A stretch of 64,000 nt of DNA from an uncultured Collinsella sp. (GTDB lineage Bacteria; Actinomycetota; Coriobacteriia; Coriobacteriales; Coriobacteriaceae), in assembly GCA_947507155.1 (NCBI GenBank), contig CANNOC010000004.1:1-64000 (forward strand), in the 5' to 3' direction. Positions within the stretch are counted from its first letter, which is position 1. The number at the start of each line of letters is the position of its first letter. The notes under the pieces are model-generated. The model ran no database searches and was not told the origin of the DNA. It worked only from the letters and a program-made list of their open reading frames with translations. A program made the translations under genes and the position numbers. Positions 24,975 through 33,399 of this stretch are shown piece after piece.

Positions 24975-25766
24975 TTACTCCTCGTCGTCCTCGTCGTCCG
25001 AGAACAGGTCCAGACGGCTCACAAACAAGCCCTCCTTGCCCTCGCGCGCGGTAATGACCACACGGGCGATGGCGAGCGAAATCTCGTAGAGCGAGAGCAG
25101 GGCGCCATACATGAGACCCAGCGTAACGGGCGAGCCGTCGGGCGTGATCACAGCCGAACCCACGAGCAGGCCAACGTATACATAACGCCAGGCACCGCGG
25201 AAAGCAGCGTAGGACACGATGTGGAAGACGGACAGATAGAAGATGATGAGCGGCAGCTCAAACGCCACGCCAAAGCCGATCATAAAGAGCAGCTCCATGT
25301 TGACGTAGTTCTCCAGATCGGGCAGTGCCGTAGCGACGGCCGAGGTCTCGCCGATGAGCCACTCAAAGCCCGCAGGAATGATGATGAAGTAGCAGAAGAT
25401 GGCACCCAGGAAGAACAGCACCGTCGAGGCGAGCACCGTGGGCACGACCCACTTGCGCTCGTTGGGGCGAAGCGCCGGCAGGAAAAACGCCAGAATCTGC
25501 CAGATGATCATGGGCGTGCACATGACAACGGCCATCTTGATGGCCAGCGAAAAGCGCAAACCAAAGCCGCCGAGCGTGGTGGTGATGTAGAACTTACCGT
25601 CCGGCACAAAAGAGCGGATGGGGTCTTCCAGGATGTCGAGCACCACAGGCGTGGCGAAATACAGCACGATAGCGGCGGCAAACACCGACACGACCACGAT
25701 GGTCAGGCGGCGACGGAGCTCTCCCAGGTGATCGAAGAGCGGCATTCGCGCAGGTCCGATAGGCAT
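24975..25766 (-). CDS. tatC: Sec-independent translocase subunit TatC
   Basis: 263 residues with six transmembrane helices. RMPLFDHLGELRRRL at the N-terminus and the AVITPDGSPVTLGLMYGALLSLYE end are TatC signatures. It is the receptor for twin-arginine signal peptides of folded proteins. Its ATG overlaps the tatA stop codon (TAATG). The adjacent hypAB genes fit, since uptake [NiFe]-hydrogenases are Tat substrates. The C-terminal tail is acidic. Confidence 0.95.
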   Translation of the reverse strand: MPIGPARMPLFDHLGELRRRLTIVVVSVFAAAIVLYFATPVVLDILEDPIRSFVPDGKFYITTTLGGFGLRFSLAIKMAVVMCTPMIIWQILAFFLPALRPNERKWVVPTVLASTVLFFLGAIFCYFIIIPAGFEWLIGETSAVATALPDLENYVNMELLFMIGFGVAFELPLIIFYLSVFHIVSYAAFRGAWRYVYVGLLVGSAVITPDGSPVTLGLMYGALLSLYEISLAIARVVITAREGKEGLFVSRLDLFSDDEDDEE

Positions 25767-26353
25767 TACTCATCGCCTCCCTTCGGGGCGTCGGCGTCAG
25801 CAGCGTCGTCCTCGGCCTCGAGCTCGCGAGCGAGCTGGTCGACGACGGCCTTGCGCTTACGGGGACGACGGGCGTAGAGGTCAGCCGTCGTGGGCTCTGC
25901 CGGCTCGGGCTCGGGCTCCGGCTCTGCAGCTGGCTCGGGTTCGACGGCGGCAGCAGCAGGCTCGGCCTTGGCGGGCTCGGCGCTCTCGGCCTCATCAGCA
26001 GCGCCTTCGCCCTCGGTGGCACCCTCGCTCGCAGCCTTCTCGGCGGCAAGGCGGGCACGGCGCTCGGCAAAGGTCTCCTTCTTTGCGGGTGCAGCCGTCC
26101 CGGCGGCATCCTCGTCCGCATCGGAATCGTCATCGACGGCAGCCTTCTTGGGCTTGACCGGGGCCGACGCGGCTTCGCTTACCGGATCGATGATCTCGGA
26201 CTGAACAACGGCCGTCATCTTTTCCTGCGTCTCGCGGAACTGACGGATGGCACGGCCGATCGTGCGGCCCATCTGCGGGAGCTTATCCGGGCCAAACAGC
26301 AAAAAGCCGAAGACCACGATGATCGCGAGCTCACCCTCTCCAATACCAAACAC
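25766..26353 (-). CDS. TatA/TatB family translocase protein
   Basis: 195 residues. The N-terminal helix FGIGEGELAIIVVFGFLLFGPDKLPQMGRTIGRAIRQFRE is the TatA/B membrane anchor plus amphipathic helix. A long Ala/Glu/Pro-rich tail follows. With only one such gene beside tatC, it may play both the TatA and the TatB role. I chose the GTG at 26351-26353 because GGAGG lies 5 bp upstream; the upstream ATG would add 15 residues unlike the family. Confidence 0.88.
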   Translation of the reverse strand: MFGIGEGELAIIVVFGFLLFGPDKLPQMGRTIGRAIRQFRETQEKMTAVVQSEIIDPVSEAASAPVKPKKAAVDDDSDADEDAAGTAAPAKKETFAERRARLAAEKAASEGATEGEGAADEAESAEPAKAEPAAAAVEPEPAAEPEPEPEPAEPTTADLYARRPRKRKAVVDQLARELEAEDDAADADAPKGGDE

Positions 26354-26428
26354 ACATACCTCCAAGGCTCGATGTGAGTCGAGCCCGCACCGCGCCATTC
26401 GGCCGGAACTCGTCTATTCATTCGGTCA

Positions 26429-26460
26429 AGTATAGCGCCCGGACGCCAAAACGTCCGAGC
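26429..26460 (-). promoter_or_regulatory. tatA promoter -10 and adjacent hairpin
   Basis: TATACT at 26429-26434 on the minus strand is a good -10 box about 75 bp before the tatA start. Directly upstream a GC-rich hairpin (CGGACG at 26440-26445 with CGTCCG at 26452-26457) may end the STAS transcript, although no T-run follows. Confidence 0.4.
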
Positions 26461-26506
26461 GCATCACAAACATATGCCAAACGGCACGCCCTTTTGGGGG
26501 CAAAGA

Positions 26507-26821
26507 TTATGCCGCCGTGATCGAAATCTCCTGGTCGACGCCCAGCAGCTGAACCACGCGCATCACCTGGGGCTGCACATTAGTGCAGCTAAAGCGCTTA
26601 CCGTGGTCGACCGCGTGGTGCGCGGCGCCCACGAGCACGCCAATGCCCGTCGAATCGATGTAGCTCACCTGGGCAAAATCGAGCTCAACGGCCTCAGTGG
26701 GCTGCTCGAGCGCCAGGTCGATAGCATTGCGCAGGCTATCAGCGTTAGAGATATCGATCTCGCCGGTTACCTTAATGGTGTAGATCTCCGGCGTGGGGTT
26801 GGTGGAAATACCCAAATCCAT
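26507..26821 (-). CDS. STAS domain protein (anti-sigma factor antagonist type)
   Basis: 104 residues, a single STAS domain. ELDFAQVSYIDSTGIGVLVG contains the DSTG motif whose serine is phosphorylated by a partner kinase in SpoIIAA/RsbV proteins. Such proteins release a sigma factor by binding its anti-sigma factor when dephosphorylated. No anti-sigma kinase or sigma gene is adjacent, so the partner lies elsewhere. Confidence 0.88.
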   Translation of the reverse strand: MDLGISTNPTPEIYTIKVTGEIDISNADSLRNAIDLALEQPTEAVELDFAQVSYIDSTGIGVLVGAAHHAVDHGKRFSCTNVQPQVMRVVQLLGVDQEISITAA

Positions 26822-26887
26822 GTATACGCTCCTTTACGTATCGAAAGTGCGGATAGTACTGGGCGCGGACTTGCGGGGCCCTAGGCG

Positions 26888-28192
26888 TTAGGCGCGCTCG
26901 GCACGAGCAAGCTCGGCAGCGACAAGCTTAACGGCCAGCACCAGCACGTCGAGCGCGGCCTCCAGGTCATCGACCGTGGGATAGCTCGGCGCAATACGGA
27001 TGTTGGTATCGCGCGGATCCTTGCCATAGGGCCAGGTGGCACCGGCCGGCGTGAGCTTGACGCCCAGGTCGGCGCAAAGCGCGGCGACCTTCTGGGCCGA
27101 GCCCTCGGGACCATCGAAGCTTACAAAGTAGCCGCCGCGGGGGTGCGTCCAGGTGGCACAGCCCGTATCGCCCAGGCCCTCGGTGAGCTTGCGCTCAACG
27201 GCCTCAAAGCGCGGACGCAGGAACTCGGCATGCTTTTTCATGTGCTCCTTGACCGCCTCGATGGTGGGAAGGAAGCGCACGTGGCGCAGCTGGTTGAGCT
27301 TGTCGGCGCTGATGAGGCCGGCCTTCAGGCGCTTGGAGAACTCGGCGATGACCGCGGGGCTCGCACCGATGAAGCCGATGCCGGCGCCCGGGAAGGTAAT
27401 CTTGGACGTCGAGGCAAAAGCCACCACGCGGTCCTCGGTGCCCGCCGCGCGAGCGAGGTCGAAGATATTGGCGAGCTCGTCGGTCTCGTCGTACAGGTCG
27501 TGCACGCAGTAGGCGTTGTCCCAGAAGATGCGGAAATCGGGCGCGGCCGTGGGCATCTCGACCAGGCGACGCACGGTGTCCTCGCTAAAGGTGATGCCCG
27601 TGGGGTTGGAATACTTGGGCACGCACCAGATGCCCTTGATGGAGTCGTCGGCGGCAACCAGACGCTCGACCTCGTCCATGTCGGGGCCGTTGTCGGTCAT
27701 CGCGACGGGGACATTCTCGATACCCAGGTCGGCGGTGATGCCAAAGTGACGGTCGTAGCCGGGAACAGGGCACAGGAACTTGACTTTCTTGCCGTCGTGC
27801 GCGGCCTCGTAAGCCTCCCAAGGCTCGCTGCCGCACGAACCGCAGCGCCAAAACATGCCGGCGATATCGTGCTCGATCAGAAGGCTCGACGAACCCAGTA
27901 CGAGCGTCTGCTCGGCAGGGCAACCCAGGAACTCCCCCGCCAGCTTGCGTGCCGAGGGAATGCCCTCAAAGCAACCGTAGTTTGAGCAGTCGACGTTGCC
28001 GTCGTGCAGATCGGCATCGGCATTGAGGATATCGAGCATGGGTCGAGAGATGTCCACCTGGGAGGGCGACGGCTTGCCGCGGGCCATGTCGAGCGCCAGG
28101 CCCTTGGCCTTGACCTCGGCGACCTCGGCTTTGAGCGCCTCGATGGCGGCATCGAGTTCGGTGGTTTCCATCTTCTGGTAGATCGTCTGCAT
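26888..28192 (-). CDS. PLP-dependent aspartate aminotransferase, subgroup Ic type
   Basis: 434 residues. LDMARGKPSPSQVDISRPML near the start, PKYSNPTGITFSEDTVRRL, the DNAYCVHDL cofactor-binding segment and FASTSKITFPGAGIGF with the PLP lysine identify a fold-type I aminotransferase of the corynebacterial AspT group. It would interconvert aspartate and oxaloacetate; other amino-acid substrates are possible. GAAAGGTCGCACCC precedes the ATG. No linked biosynthetic genes. Confidence 0.87.
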   Translation of the reverse strand: MQTIYQKMETTELDAAIEALKAEVAEVKAKGLALDMARGKPSPSQVDISRPMLDILNADADLHDGNVDCSNYGCFEGIPSARKLAGEFLGCPAEQTLVLGSSSLLIEHDIAGMFWRCGSCGSEPWEAYEAAHDGKKVKFLCPVPGYDRHFGITADLGIENVPVAMTDNGPDMDEVERLVAADDSIKGIWCVPKYSNPTGITFSEDTVRRLVEMPTAAPDFRIFWDNAYCVHDLYDETDELANIFDLARAAGTEDRVVAFASTSKITFPGAGIGFIGASPAVIAEFSKRLKAGLISADKLNQLRHVRFLPTIEAVKEHMKKHAEFLRPRFEAVERKLTEGLGDTGCATWTHPRGGYFVSFDGPEGSAQKVAALCADLGVKLTPAGATWPYGKDPRDTNIRIAPSYPTVDDLEAALDVLVLAVKLVAAELARAERA

Positions 28193-28341
28193 GGGTGCGA
28201 CCTTTCGCGAAGCGGGACGTTGCAGTTCGTCTAAGTATAGACCGCCACCGCCGCAACGGCATGAAGCCGTGATAGATTAAGTTCATCGCAATGAATTATG
28301 AATCGCCGCGCATGCCGGCGTGGGGCGCCCAAGGAGGCACT

Positions 28342-28596
28342 ATGGAATACGGATCGTTCCAGGCCGAGGAATTCGGCGACCTGCAGCGCCTGGTCGACGG
28401 GCTGTTTTACGACCGCCGCGCCATCGACCGCCTGGATCTCATCGTACAGGCCGAGATCTTGGACCTGGCGCCCGACCTCATGGAAATCGTCAACCTGCTA
28501 CCGCCCGGCTACTACGACCGCCAATCACTTTGCGACCAGCTCAACTCCGCCTTGGCCGCCCACGGCTGGGGCGCCGTCTACGGCACCGTGGAATAA
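28342..28596 (+). CDS. Small conserved-looking protein of unknown function
   Basis: 84 residues starting MEYGSFQAEEFGDLQRL, acidic, predicted helical, no signal or membrane segment. The ATG at 28342 has an excellent AAGGAGGCACT site, which argues for a real gene. A repeat core and a strong terminator follow directly. I recognise no family. Confidence 0.6.
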   Translation: MEYGSFQAEEFGDLQRLVDGLFYDRRAIDRLDLIVQAEILDLAPDLMEIVNLLPPGYYDRQSLCDQLNSALAAHGWGAVYGTVE

Positions 28597-28599
28597 ACC

Positions 28600-28629
28600 T
28601 AGTCATTTAAGAACGTCCCCATTGACTAA
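28600..28629. repeat. CTAGTCATT / GGGACGTTC family repeat
   Basis: CTAGTCATTTAAGAACGTCC begins the element, which ends CCATTGACTA. It is the same family, in the same orientation, as the copy at 50853 and the reversed-core copy at 53041. Confidence 0.6.
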
Positions 28630-28665
28630 AACGCCGCTTGTGATGGTGTCCACAGGCGGCGTTTT
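28628..28665. terminator. Bidirectional terminator
   Basis: AAAACGCCGC.TGTG pairs with CACA.GCGGCGTTTT between the 84-residue gene and the convergent nhaA gene. Confidence 0.85.
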
Positions 28666-28682
28666 CAAACTTGTATATGCTT

Positions 28683-30041
28683 TTACTTGTCTTTGGGCGC
28701 GAGGTGTTTGCAGACCACACTCATGTAGATCATACCGAGCACGGCAGCGGTGACCGAACCGGCAAGGATGGCGGCCTTGGCGGCCAGGACCTCAAACTGG
28801 GCCGTCGGGAAGGCAAGGCCGCTGATGAGGATCGACATGGTGAAGCCGATGCCGCCCAGAATGCCCACACCGGCAATCATGTGCCAGTTAACGTTATGCG
28901 GCAGCTCGCAGACCCTAAACTTAACCAGGGCAAACGTCATGCCAAAGATACCAATCGGCTTGCCCAGCAGCATGCCAAAGTACACGCCGAGCGTCACCGG
29001 ATCGGTGAGCAGCGTGCTCATGTCCACGCCCACTAGGCGAACCTGTGCGTTCACGAACGCAAAGATCGGCAGAATCACAAAGTTGACCGGCGTGGAGATC
29101 AGACGCTCCATGCGGATGAGCGGCGGGGTCACGCGGTGCATGACGCGCTCGACCCTGGTGGTCGAGACGGTAAAGTCATGCTGGCCCAGGATGTGTGCCT
29201 CGTCGTCGTAGCGGTCATCAAGCAGCGGCAGGCACTCGCCCAACCAATCGGTGAGGCTATCGAGCTTGACGCCGCACTTGGCCGGGATGGTAAAGGCCAA
29301 GATGACGCCGGCGAGCGTGGCATGTACGCCGCTCTTGAACATGCAGAACCACAACAGCAGACCCAGTACCGAATACGGGGCAAGGCGGTAATGCTGCGTC
29401 TTGTTGAGCCACACGAGCGCGCAGGTCACAAGCGCAGCGGCGCCCAACCAAAACGGATTGGGGCTCTGACCGTAGAAGATGGCGATGGCGGCGATGGAGA
29501 TAAGGTCGTCGGCGATGGCGAGCGTCGAGAAGAACACGCGCACGCCGTTGGGCACGCGGTTGCCCAAAAGCGACAGCACGCCCAGCGCAAAGGCAATATC
29601 GGTTGCCATGGGGATGGCCCAACCGTTGCGGGCGCCGGCATGGTTAAAGATCAGGTAGATGCAGGCGGGAACGACGACGCCGCCCACGGCCGCCAGCATG
29701 GGAAGCATGGCCTGACGCGGATTCTTGAGCTCGCCGACCGTCATCTCGTACTTAAGCTCAATGCCCACCAACAAAAAGAAAATCGCCATGAGGAAGTCGT
29801 TGACGAAAAGTTCAACGGTAAGACCGGCCGTAAGGTTGCCCAGACCCACATACAGCGGGGTCTCCAAAAAGTGATGGATGGCCTCGTAGGCATCGGTATT
29901 GGCGCAAATGACGGCGGCGATGGCGGCGATGACCATAACCGCGGCGGAAATCGTGCCGTTCTCGGCGATGCGCTCCCAAATGTCGTGGCGTTCAAAGCGC
30001 TTGCGCTCACGGACGTTGAACAGCTGCTCGGTTGCTGCCAT
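28683..30041 (-). CDS. nhaA: Na+/H+ antiporter NhaA
   Basis: 452 residues, about 12 transmembrane helices. The ion-binding region ATDIAFALGVLSLLGNRVPN and LAIADDLISIAAIAIFYG with the paired aspartates is typical, as is FLLVGIELKYEMTVGEL. It exports sodium in exchange for protons. The N-terminus carries about 30 extra hydrophilic residues. Two hairpins (30074-30111 and 30249-30290) precede it. Confidence 0.95.
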   Translation of the reverse strand: MAATEQLFNVRERKRFERHDIWERIAENGTISAAVMVIAAIAAVICANTDAYEAIHHFLETPLYVGLGNLTAGLTVELFVNDFLMAIFFLLVGIELKYEMTVGELKNPRQAMLPMLAAVGGVVVPACIYLIFNHAGARNGWAIPMATDIAFALGVLSLLGNRVPNGVRVFFSTLAIADDLISIAAIAIFYGQSPNPFWLGAAALVTCALVWLNKTQHYRLAPYSVLGLLLWFCMFKSGVHATLAGVILAFTIPAKCGVKLDSLTDWLGECLPLLDDRYDDEAHILGQHDFTVSTTRVERVMHRVTPPLIRMERLISTPVNFVILPIFAFVNAQVRLVGVDMSTLLTDPVTLGVYFGMLLGKPIGIFGMTFALVKFRVCELPHNVNWHMIAGVGILGGIGFTMSILISGLAFPTAQFEVLAAKAAILAGSVTAAVLGMIYMSVVCKHLAPKDK

Positions 30042-30073
30042 GGGCGGCTCCTTTCACGGGAAAGCTCCCGTCT

Positions 30074-30111
30074 TAAAAAAGCACGGCCCGCCCAAGTGGC
30101 GGCGCCGCGCT
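30074..30111 (-). terminator. Hairpin with T-run in the nhaA leader
   Basis: On the minus strand GCGCGGCGCCGCC pairs imperfectly with GGCGGGCCGTGC and is followed by TTTTTT, only 33 bp before the nhaA start. As the ppaC terminator lies further upstream, this one could act as an attenuator for nhaA. Confidence 0.55.
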
Positions 30112-30248
30112 CTAACGTATTACGCTTGCATCTAGCCTACCCTGCACGACAAGCACGCAGGCGTGACCGAAAAGCGGAACCACAGGTTGAACATTATTTG
30201 CTCAACGGCACGGGCACGCCTGTCCAGGAGACGACGCGGCGACGTGCA

Positions 30249-30290
30249 CAAAAAACGACCGGAGCGCGGGGCGTCCGCGATCCGGTCGTG
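30249..30290 (-). terminator. Terminator of ppaC
   Basis: ACGACCGGA at 30281-30289 (minus sense) pairs with TCCGGTCGT, with a GC-rich loop, followed by TTTTTTG. Confidence 0.85.
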
Positions 30291-30308
30291 GCGTTTGGTC
30301 AACTAAAC

Positions 30309-31232
30309 CTAGCAGGCGGCCATGATAGGGGCTGCGACCTGCTTCTTACGGGAGAGGACGCCCGGCATCCAGACGCCGTCGTGCTCGTCGGCAATGCCCA
30401 GGCCCTTCTGAGCGGCCTCGGTCTCGCCCTCGAGCAGAACCTGCGAGCCCTCCTCCATGATGTCGGTGATGCACAGGACGATGCCGTCGGCACCCTTCTC
30501 GGCGGCGTAGGCGCGCATGGCCTCGCGAATCTCGTCGATCATGCCGAGTGCGCGGGTCTTGTCGACAGTCTCGTACTGGCCGATGAGCAGCTTCTTGCCG
30601 GCAGGCTCGAACATCTTGATGTCGTTGCCGACCATCTCGGCTGCGGTGAAGGAGCCGGACGGACGGGTGAGGAAGACCTCCATGCCAAACTTGACCGGGT
30701 CGACGCCCACCTGCTCGCCGAGCTTGGCGGCGACGGCGCGGTCGACATCGGTGGTGGTGGGGCTCTTGAGCATGAGCGTGTCGGTCATCATGGCCGAGAG
30801 CAGCAGCTTGGCCTGGACGTCGGAAAGCTCAACGCCGAGCACGCCGGCGAGCTTGGTGACGATGGTGCAGCTGGAGCCCCAGGGCAGGCAGATGTAGTGC
30901 AGCGGGCCGGCGGTCTCGAAGTCGCCGATGCGGTGATGATCGACAACGCCAAAGACCGTGGCGTCCTTAAGGCCGGTGACGGACTGGGCAGACTCGTTGT
31001 GGTCGGTGAGGACGACGAGCTGACCGGCCTCGACGGACTCGATCACGCGGGGCTCGGCGATGCCGGCGTCGGCGAGCAGCTTGGCGGACTCGGCCGGAAG
31101 CTGACCAAGGGCGCAGGCCTCGTAGGTGTTGCCGGCATACTCAACCTGGTTGAGCAGCTGGGACAGGACGACGGCGCTCATGATGGCGTCGTTATCGGGG
31201 TTCTGGTGACCAAAGACAAGAACGTTTGCCAT
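30309..31232 (-). CDS. ppaC: Manganese-dependent inorganic pyrophosphatase
   Basis: 307 residues, family II. GHQNPDNDAIMSA supplies metal ligands His9, Asp13 and Asp15; VVDHHRIGDFETAGPLHY is the DHH motif; SRKKQVAAPI is the C-terminal substrate-binding SRKKQ. It hydrolyses pyrophosphate to phosphate and drives biosynthetic reactions. GGAGGATATCC precedes the ATG. Single gene with its own terminator. Confidence 0.96.
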   Translation of the reverse strand: MANVLVFGHQNPDNDAIMSAVVLSQLLNQVEYAGNTYEACALGQLPAESAKLLADAGIAEPRVIESVEAGQLVVLTDHNESAQSVTGLKDATVFGVVDHHRIGDFETAGPLHYICLPWGSSCTIVTKLAGVLGVELSDVQAKLLLSAMMTDTLMLKSPTTTDVDRAVAAKLGEQVGVDPVKFGMEVFLTRPSGSFTAAEMVGNDIKMFEPAGKKLLIGQYETVDKTRALGMIDEIREAMRAYAAEKGADGIVLCITDIMEEGSQVLLEGETEAAQKGLGIADEHDGVWMPGVLSRKKQVAAPIMAAC

Positions 31233-31342
31233 GGATATCCTCCACTTGATATGTGTACTTGGACGTAGCTATGGTAGCACGCCGATGCCGAGCCTTCGCA
31301 GACGGAAGGGTCACGGCATATTTTGGGGCAGGCATGGGGGCC

Positions 31343-31394
31343 AAGACTGTCCCTTTTGCACCGTGTTGGTGCAAAGTAACCTGACCCCCTTGCA
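31343..31394. repeat. Intergenic repeat with TTTGCACC palindrome and GGGGTCAGGTT core
   Basis: TTTGCACC (31355-31362) and GGTGCAAA (31368-31375) form an 8-bp inverted repeat. Next to it the minus strand reads GGGGGTCAGGTTACTTTGCA, which resembles 41626-41646. It also contains a GGGACAG core. Confidence 0.55.
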
Positions 31395-31398
31395 CCAG

Positions 31399-32352
31399 CT
31401 ATTTACCGGCGGCGCGCAGGGCTACGTAGGCGGCGCCGATGATGCCGGCGTCGTTGCCGAGCGAAGCGACCTTGATGGGCGTCTCGCGCGAGGCGGAAAG
31501 CGCGTAGCGCTGGAAGTGCTCGCGGACCTTGTCGAGGTAGACATCGGCCGAAGCGGACGCGCCGCCACCGATCAGGAACATCTCGGGGTCAACCACGTTA
31601 GCAATAAGCGCCAGGGCACGGCCGAGATAGTCGGCCATGGTATCGGCAGCTGCCAGCGCGAGCTTGTCACCCTCGCGGCAGGCCTGGAACACGTCCTTGG
31701 AATCAGAAGGCCCGGTGAGCTCGATGGGCTCGACGCCCGCCTTCTTGCACTCAGCAAGGTAGTTGCTCACCACGCCAGTGGCGCTGGAATACTGCTCCAG
31801 ATGGCCATGGCCGCCACAGCCGCAGGTGCGCTCCTCAGCCGGGTTCAGGCACATGTGGCCAATCTCACCGCCAGCACCCACAACGCCCGATACCACGTTG
31901 CCGTTGACGATTACGCCGCCGCCCACGCCGGTACCGATGGTGACCATCACGACGTTCTGCACGCCCTTGGCAGAACCGAGCCAGGCCTCGCCCATGGCAG
32001 CGGCGTTGGCATCGTTCTCGTACTTAACGACCGCGTCGGGGCAGTGCTTTTGAATGGCGATCCTCAGCTCGGGCAGGTTAATGGCAATGTTGGCCTTGAC
32101 CTTGGCATCGCCCGATGCCGGGATGGGGCACGGAACGGCCAGGCCAATGCCCGCCACAAAGGCACGCGGAATCTGCGCCTTGGCGACCACCTGGTCGATA
32201 GCCTCGGTCACCGCGGCAAAGCCCGCAGCGTCAACGATGGGAGGCGTGGGCACGCTGGCCTTGGCAAGCAGGTTGCCGTCCTCGTCGAACAGGCCCTCCT
32301 TAACCGAGGTGCCGCCGACGTCGATGCCGATGTAGTACTGCTTAGGTTCCAT
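31399..32352 (-). CDS. ROK family sugar kinase (glucokinase-like)
   Basis: 317 residues. YYIGIDVGGTSVKEGLFDE is the ATP-binding phosphate-1 motif, GTGVGGGVIVNG and EIGHMC form the sugar-binding site, and CGCGGHGHLEQYSS is the ROK zinc motif. It most likely phosphorylates glucose, for example that released by the adjacent beta-glucoside system. The start at 32350-32352 follows AAAGGTGGGC. Separated from the PTS genes by a terminator. Confidence 0.88.
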   Translation of the reverse strand: MEPKQYYIGIDVGGTSVKEGLFDEDGNLLAKASVPTPPIVDAAGFAAVTEAIDQVVAKAQIPRAFVAGIGLAVPCPIPASGDAKVKANIAINLPELRIAIQKHCPDAVVKYENDANAAAMGEAWLGSAKGVQNVVMVTIGTGVGGGVIVNGNVVSGVVGAGGEIGHMCLNPAEERTCGCGGHGHLEQYSSATGVVSNYLAECKKAGVEPIELTGPSDSKDVFQACREGDKLALAAADTMADYLGRALALIANVVDPEMFLIGGGASASADVYLDKVREHFQRYALSASRETPIKVASLGNDAGIIGAAYVALRAAGK

Positions 32353-32402
32353 GGGAGCCCACCTTTCTCGTTTAAACATTGCCTGTATGGTACCGCTCCC
32401 AA

Positions 32403-32445
32403 GGCAAAAACCTACCAAAAAGGGACAGGTTTGTTTTGGCAGGCT
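32403..32445. repeat. TTTGTTTTGGC-type repeat
   Basis: AGGGACAGGTTTGTTTTGGC (32421-32440) lies next to CCTACCAAAA, giving an imperfect inverted repeat. The same core is found twice, inverted, at 36304-36383. Confidence 0.55.
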
Positions 32446-32499
32446 TTATCTGGGGAAACGCGAATGGTCGCTTAATAGGTCGCGCAAGACCTTCCCCAA

Positions 32500-32535
32500 A
32501 TATAAAGGCGCCGGGAGGCGGAGACTCCCGGCGCC
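32500..32535 (-). terminator. Terminator of the beta-glucoside PTS operon
   Basis: A perfect 11-bp stem, GGCGCCGGGAG with CTCCCGGCGCC, is followed on the minus strand by TTTATATTT. Confidence 0.85.
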
Positions 32536-32593
32536 CGTCAAAGGGACTGTGTTGTCTGTTGGACCGCACGGCCCATCGCGGCGATAACGCCGA

Positions 32594-32926
32594 CTAGGCC
32601 TGAAGTACCTGCAGCTGCTTGTGAATCTCGATGAGCTCCGTCGCCATGACGCGCATGGTCTCGGTACCGGCCATCTGGTCCTCGGCATGCAGCAGAATCA
32701 ACGGGGCCTCGCCGTTACGCTCGCCGTTGGCCTCCTTCTTCAGAAGCCCCATGTGAACATCGTGGCCACCGTTATAGGCCTCGTCGCCCTGCTTGATAAG
32801 CTCCTCGGCGGCGTCAAAATCGCCCTCCTTGGCCTTTTGCACGGCATTGATGTACATGCTCTTGGCGGTACCGACGTAGCTGATGATCTCGAAGCAGGTC
32901 ATCTGCAGTTCGTTCATATCCTCCAT
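32594..32926 (-). CDS. PTS lactose/cellobiose-family IIA component
   Basis: 110 residues, all-helical. TCFEIISYVGTAKSMYINA and the phosphorylated histidine in ILLHAEDQMAGTE are typical. It transfers phosphate from HPr to IIB. I prefer the ATG at 32926 (MEDMNELQM), which aligns with the family and has AGGTG upstream; the in-frame GTG at 32935 lies directly on the IIB stop codon. Last gene of the operon. Confidence 0.92.
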   Translation of the reverse strand: MEDMNELQMTCFEIISYVGTAKSMYINAVQKAKEGDFDAAEELIKQGDEAYNGGHDVHMGLLKKEANGERNGEAPLILLHAEDQMAGTETMRVMATELIEIHKQLQVLQA

Positions 32927-32935
32927 GCGGAGCAC

Positions 32936-33238
32936 CTAGCCCATCACGCTGACGCAGTGGTCGATGATGCCGGCAGCGTTCATGCGGCCGTAGTCGACCA
33001 TGTTGATGACCTCGACCGGAAAACGACCGGCGGCCTCCTTCTCAAAATCGCCCTTGGTGTAGCCGATCTGCGGACCAAGCAGCAACATGTCGCACTCGTC
33101 CAGGTGATCGTGGGCCTCGTTCATGGGACGAGCCTCGACCTCAATATCCAGACCACGGTTTGCAACCTCGGCCTGCATCTTCTGGACCAGCAGGCTCGTG
33201 GACATGCCGGCATTGCAGCAGAGCATGATCTTCTTCAT
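32936..33238 (-). CDS. PTS lactose/cellobiose-family IIB component
   Basis: 100 residues. MKKIMLCCNAGMSTSLLVQK contains the phosphorylated cysteine (Cys8) in the family pattern C.AGMSTS. It passes phosphate to the sugar bound by IIC. It follows IIC after about 160 bp that contain a hairpin, and precedes IIA by 9 bp. Confidence 0.94.
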   Translation of the reverse strand: MKKIMLCCNAGMSTSLLVQKMQAEVANRGLDIEVEARPMNEAHDHLDECDMLLLGPQIGYTKGDFEKEAAGRFPVEVINMVDYGRMNAAGIIDHCVSVMG

Positions 33239-33339
33239 GGTTTCCTCCTTATAACTGCGCGGCGCGCAGACGACAACTGGTTGTATTCCTTGCGGCTATT
33301 GTGCCCGCTCCCCTGTATCTTTACGCAAGGGAGAGAGCC

Positions 33340-33370
33340 GCGGGCACCGGCACCGCGTACCGGCGCCCGC
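33340..33370 (-). other. Intercistronic hairpin between IIC and IIB
   Basis: GCGGGC.CCGG pairs with CCGG.GCCCGC in the otherwise empty 160-bp gap. There is no T-run. It may protect or process the mRNA so that IIC and IIB/IIA are made in different amounts. Confidence 0.45.
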
Positions 33371-33399
33371 AAAGGTGAAAGGGACGAACGTTAGGCGTT

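Noticed and set aside
29136-31268. A 710-codon open frame on the plus strand
   Set aside because: It lies antisense to nhaA and ppaC, which have clear motifs. Its protein is low-complexity Gly/Asp/His-rich, a typical mirror of GC-rich codons.
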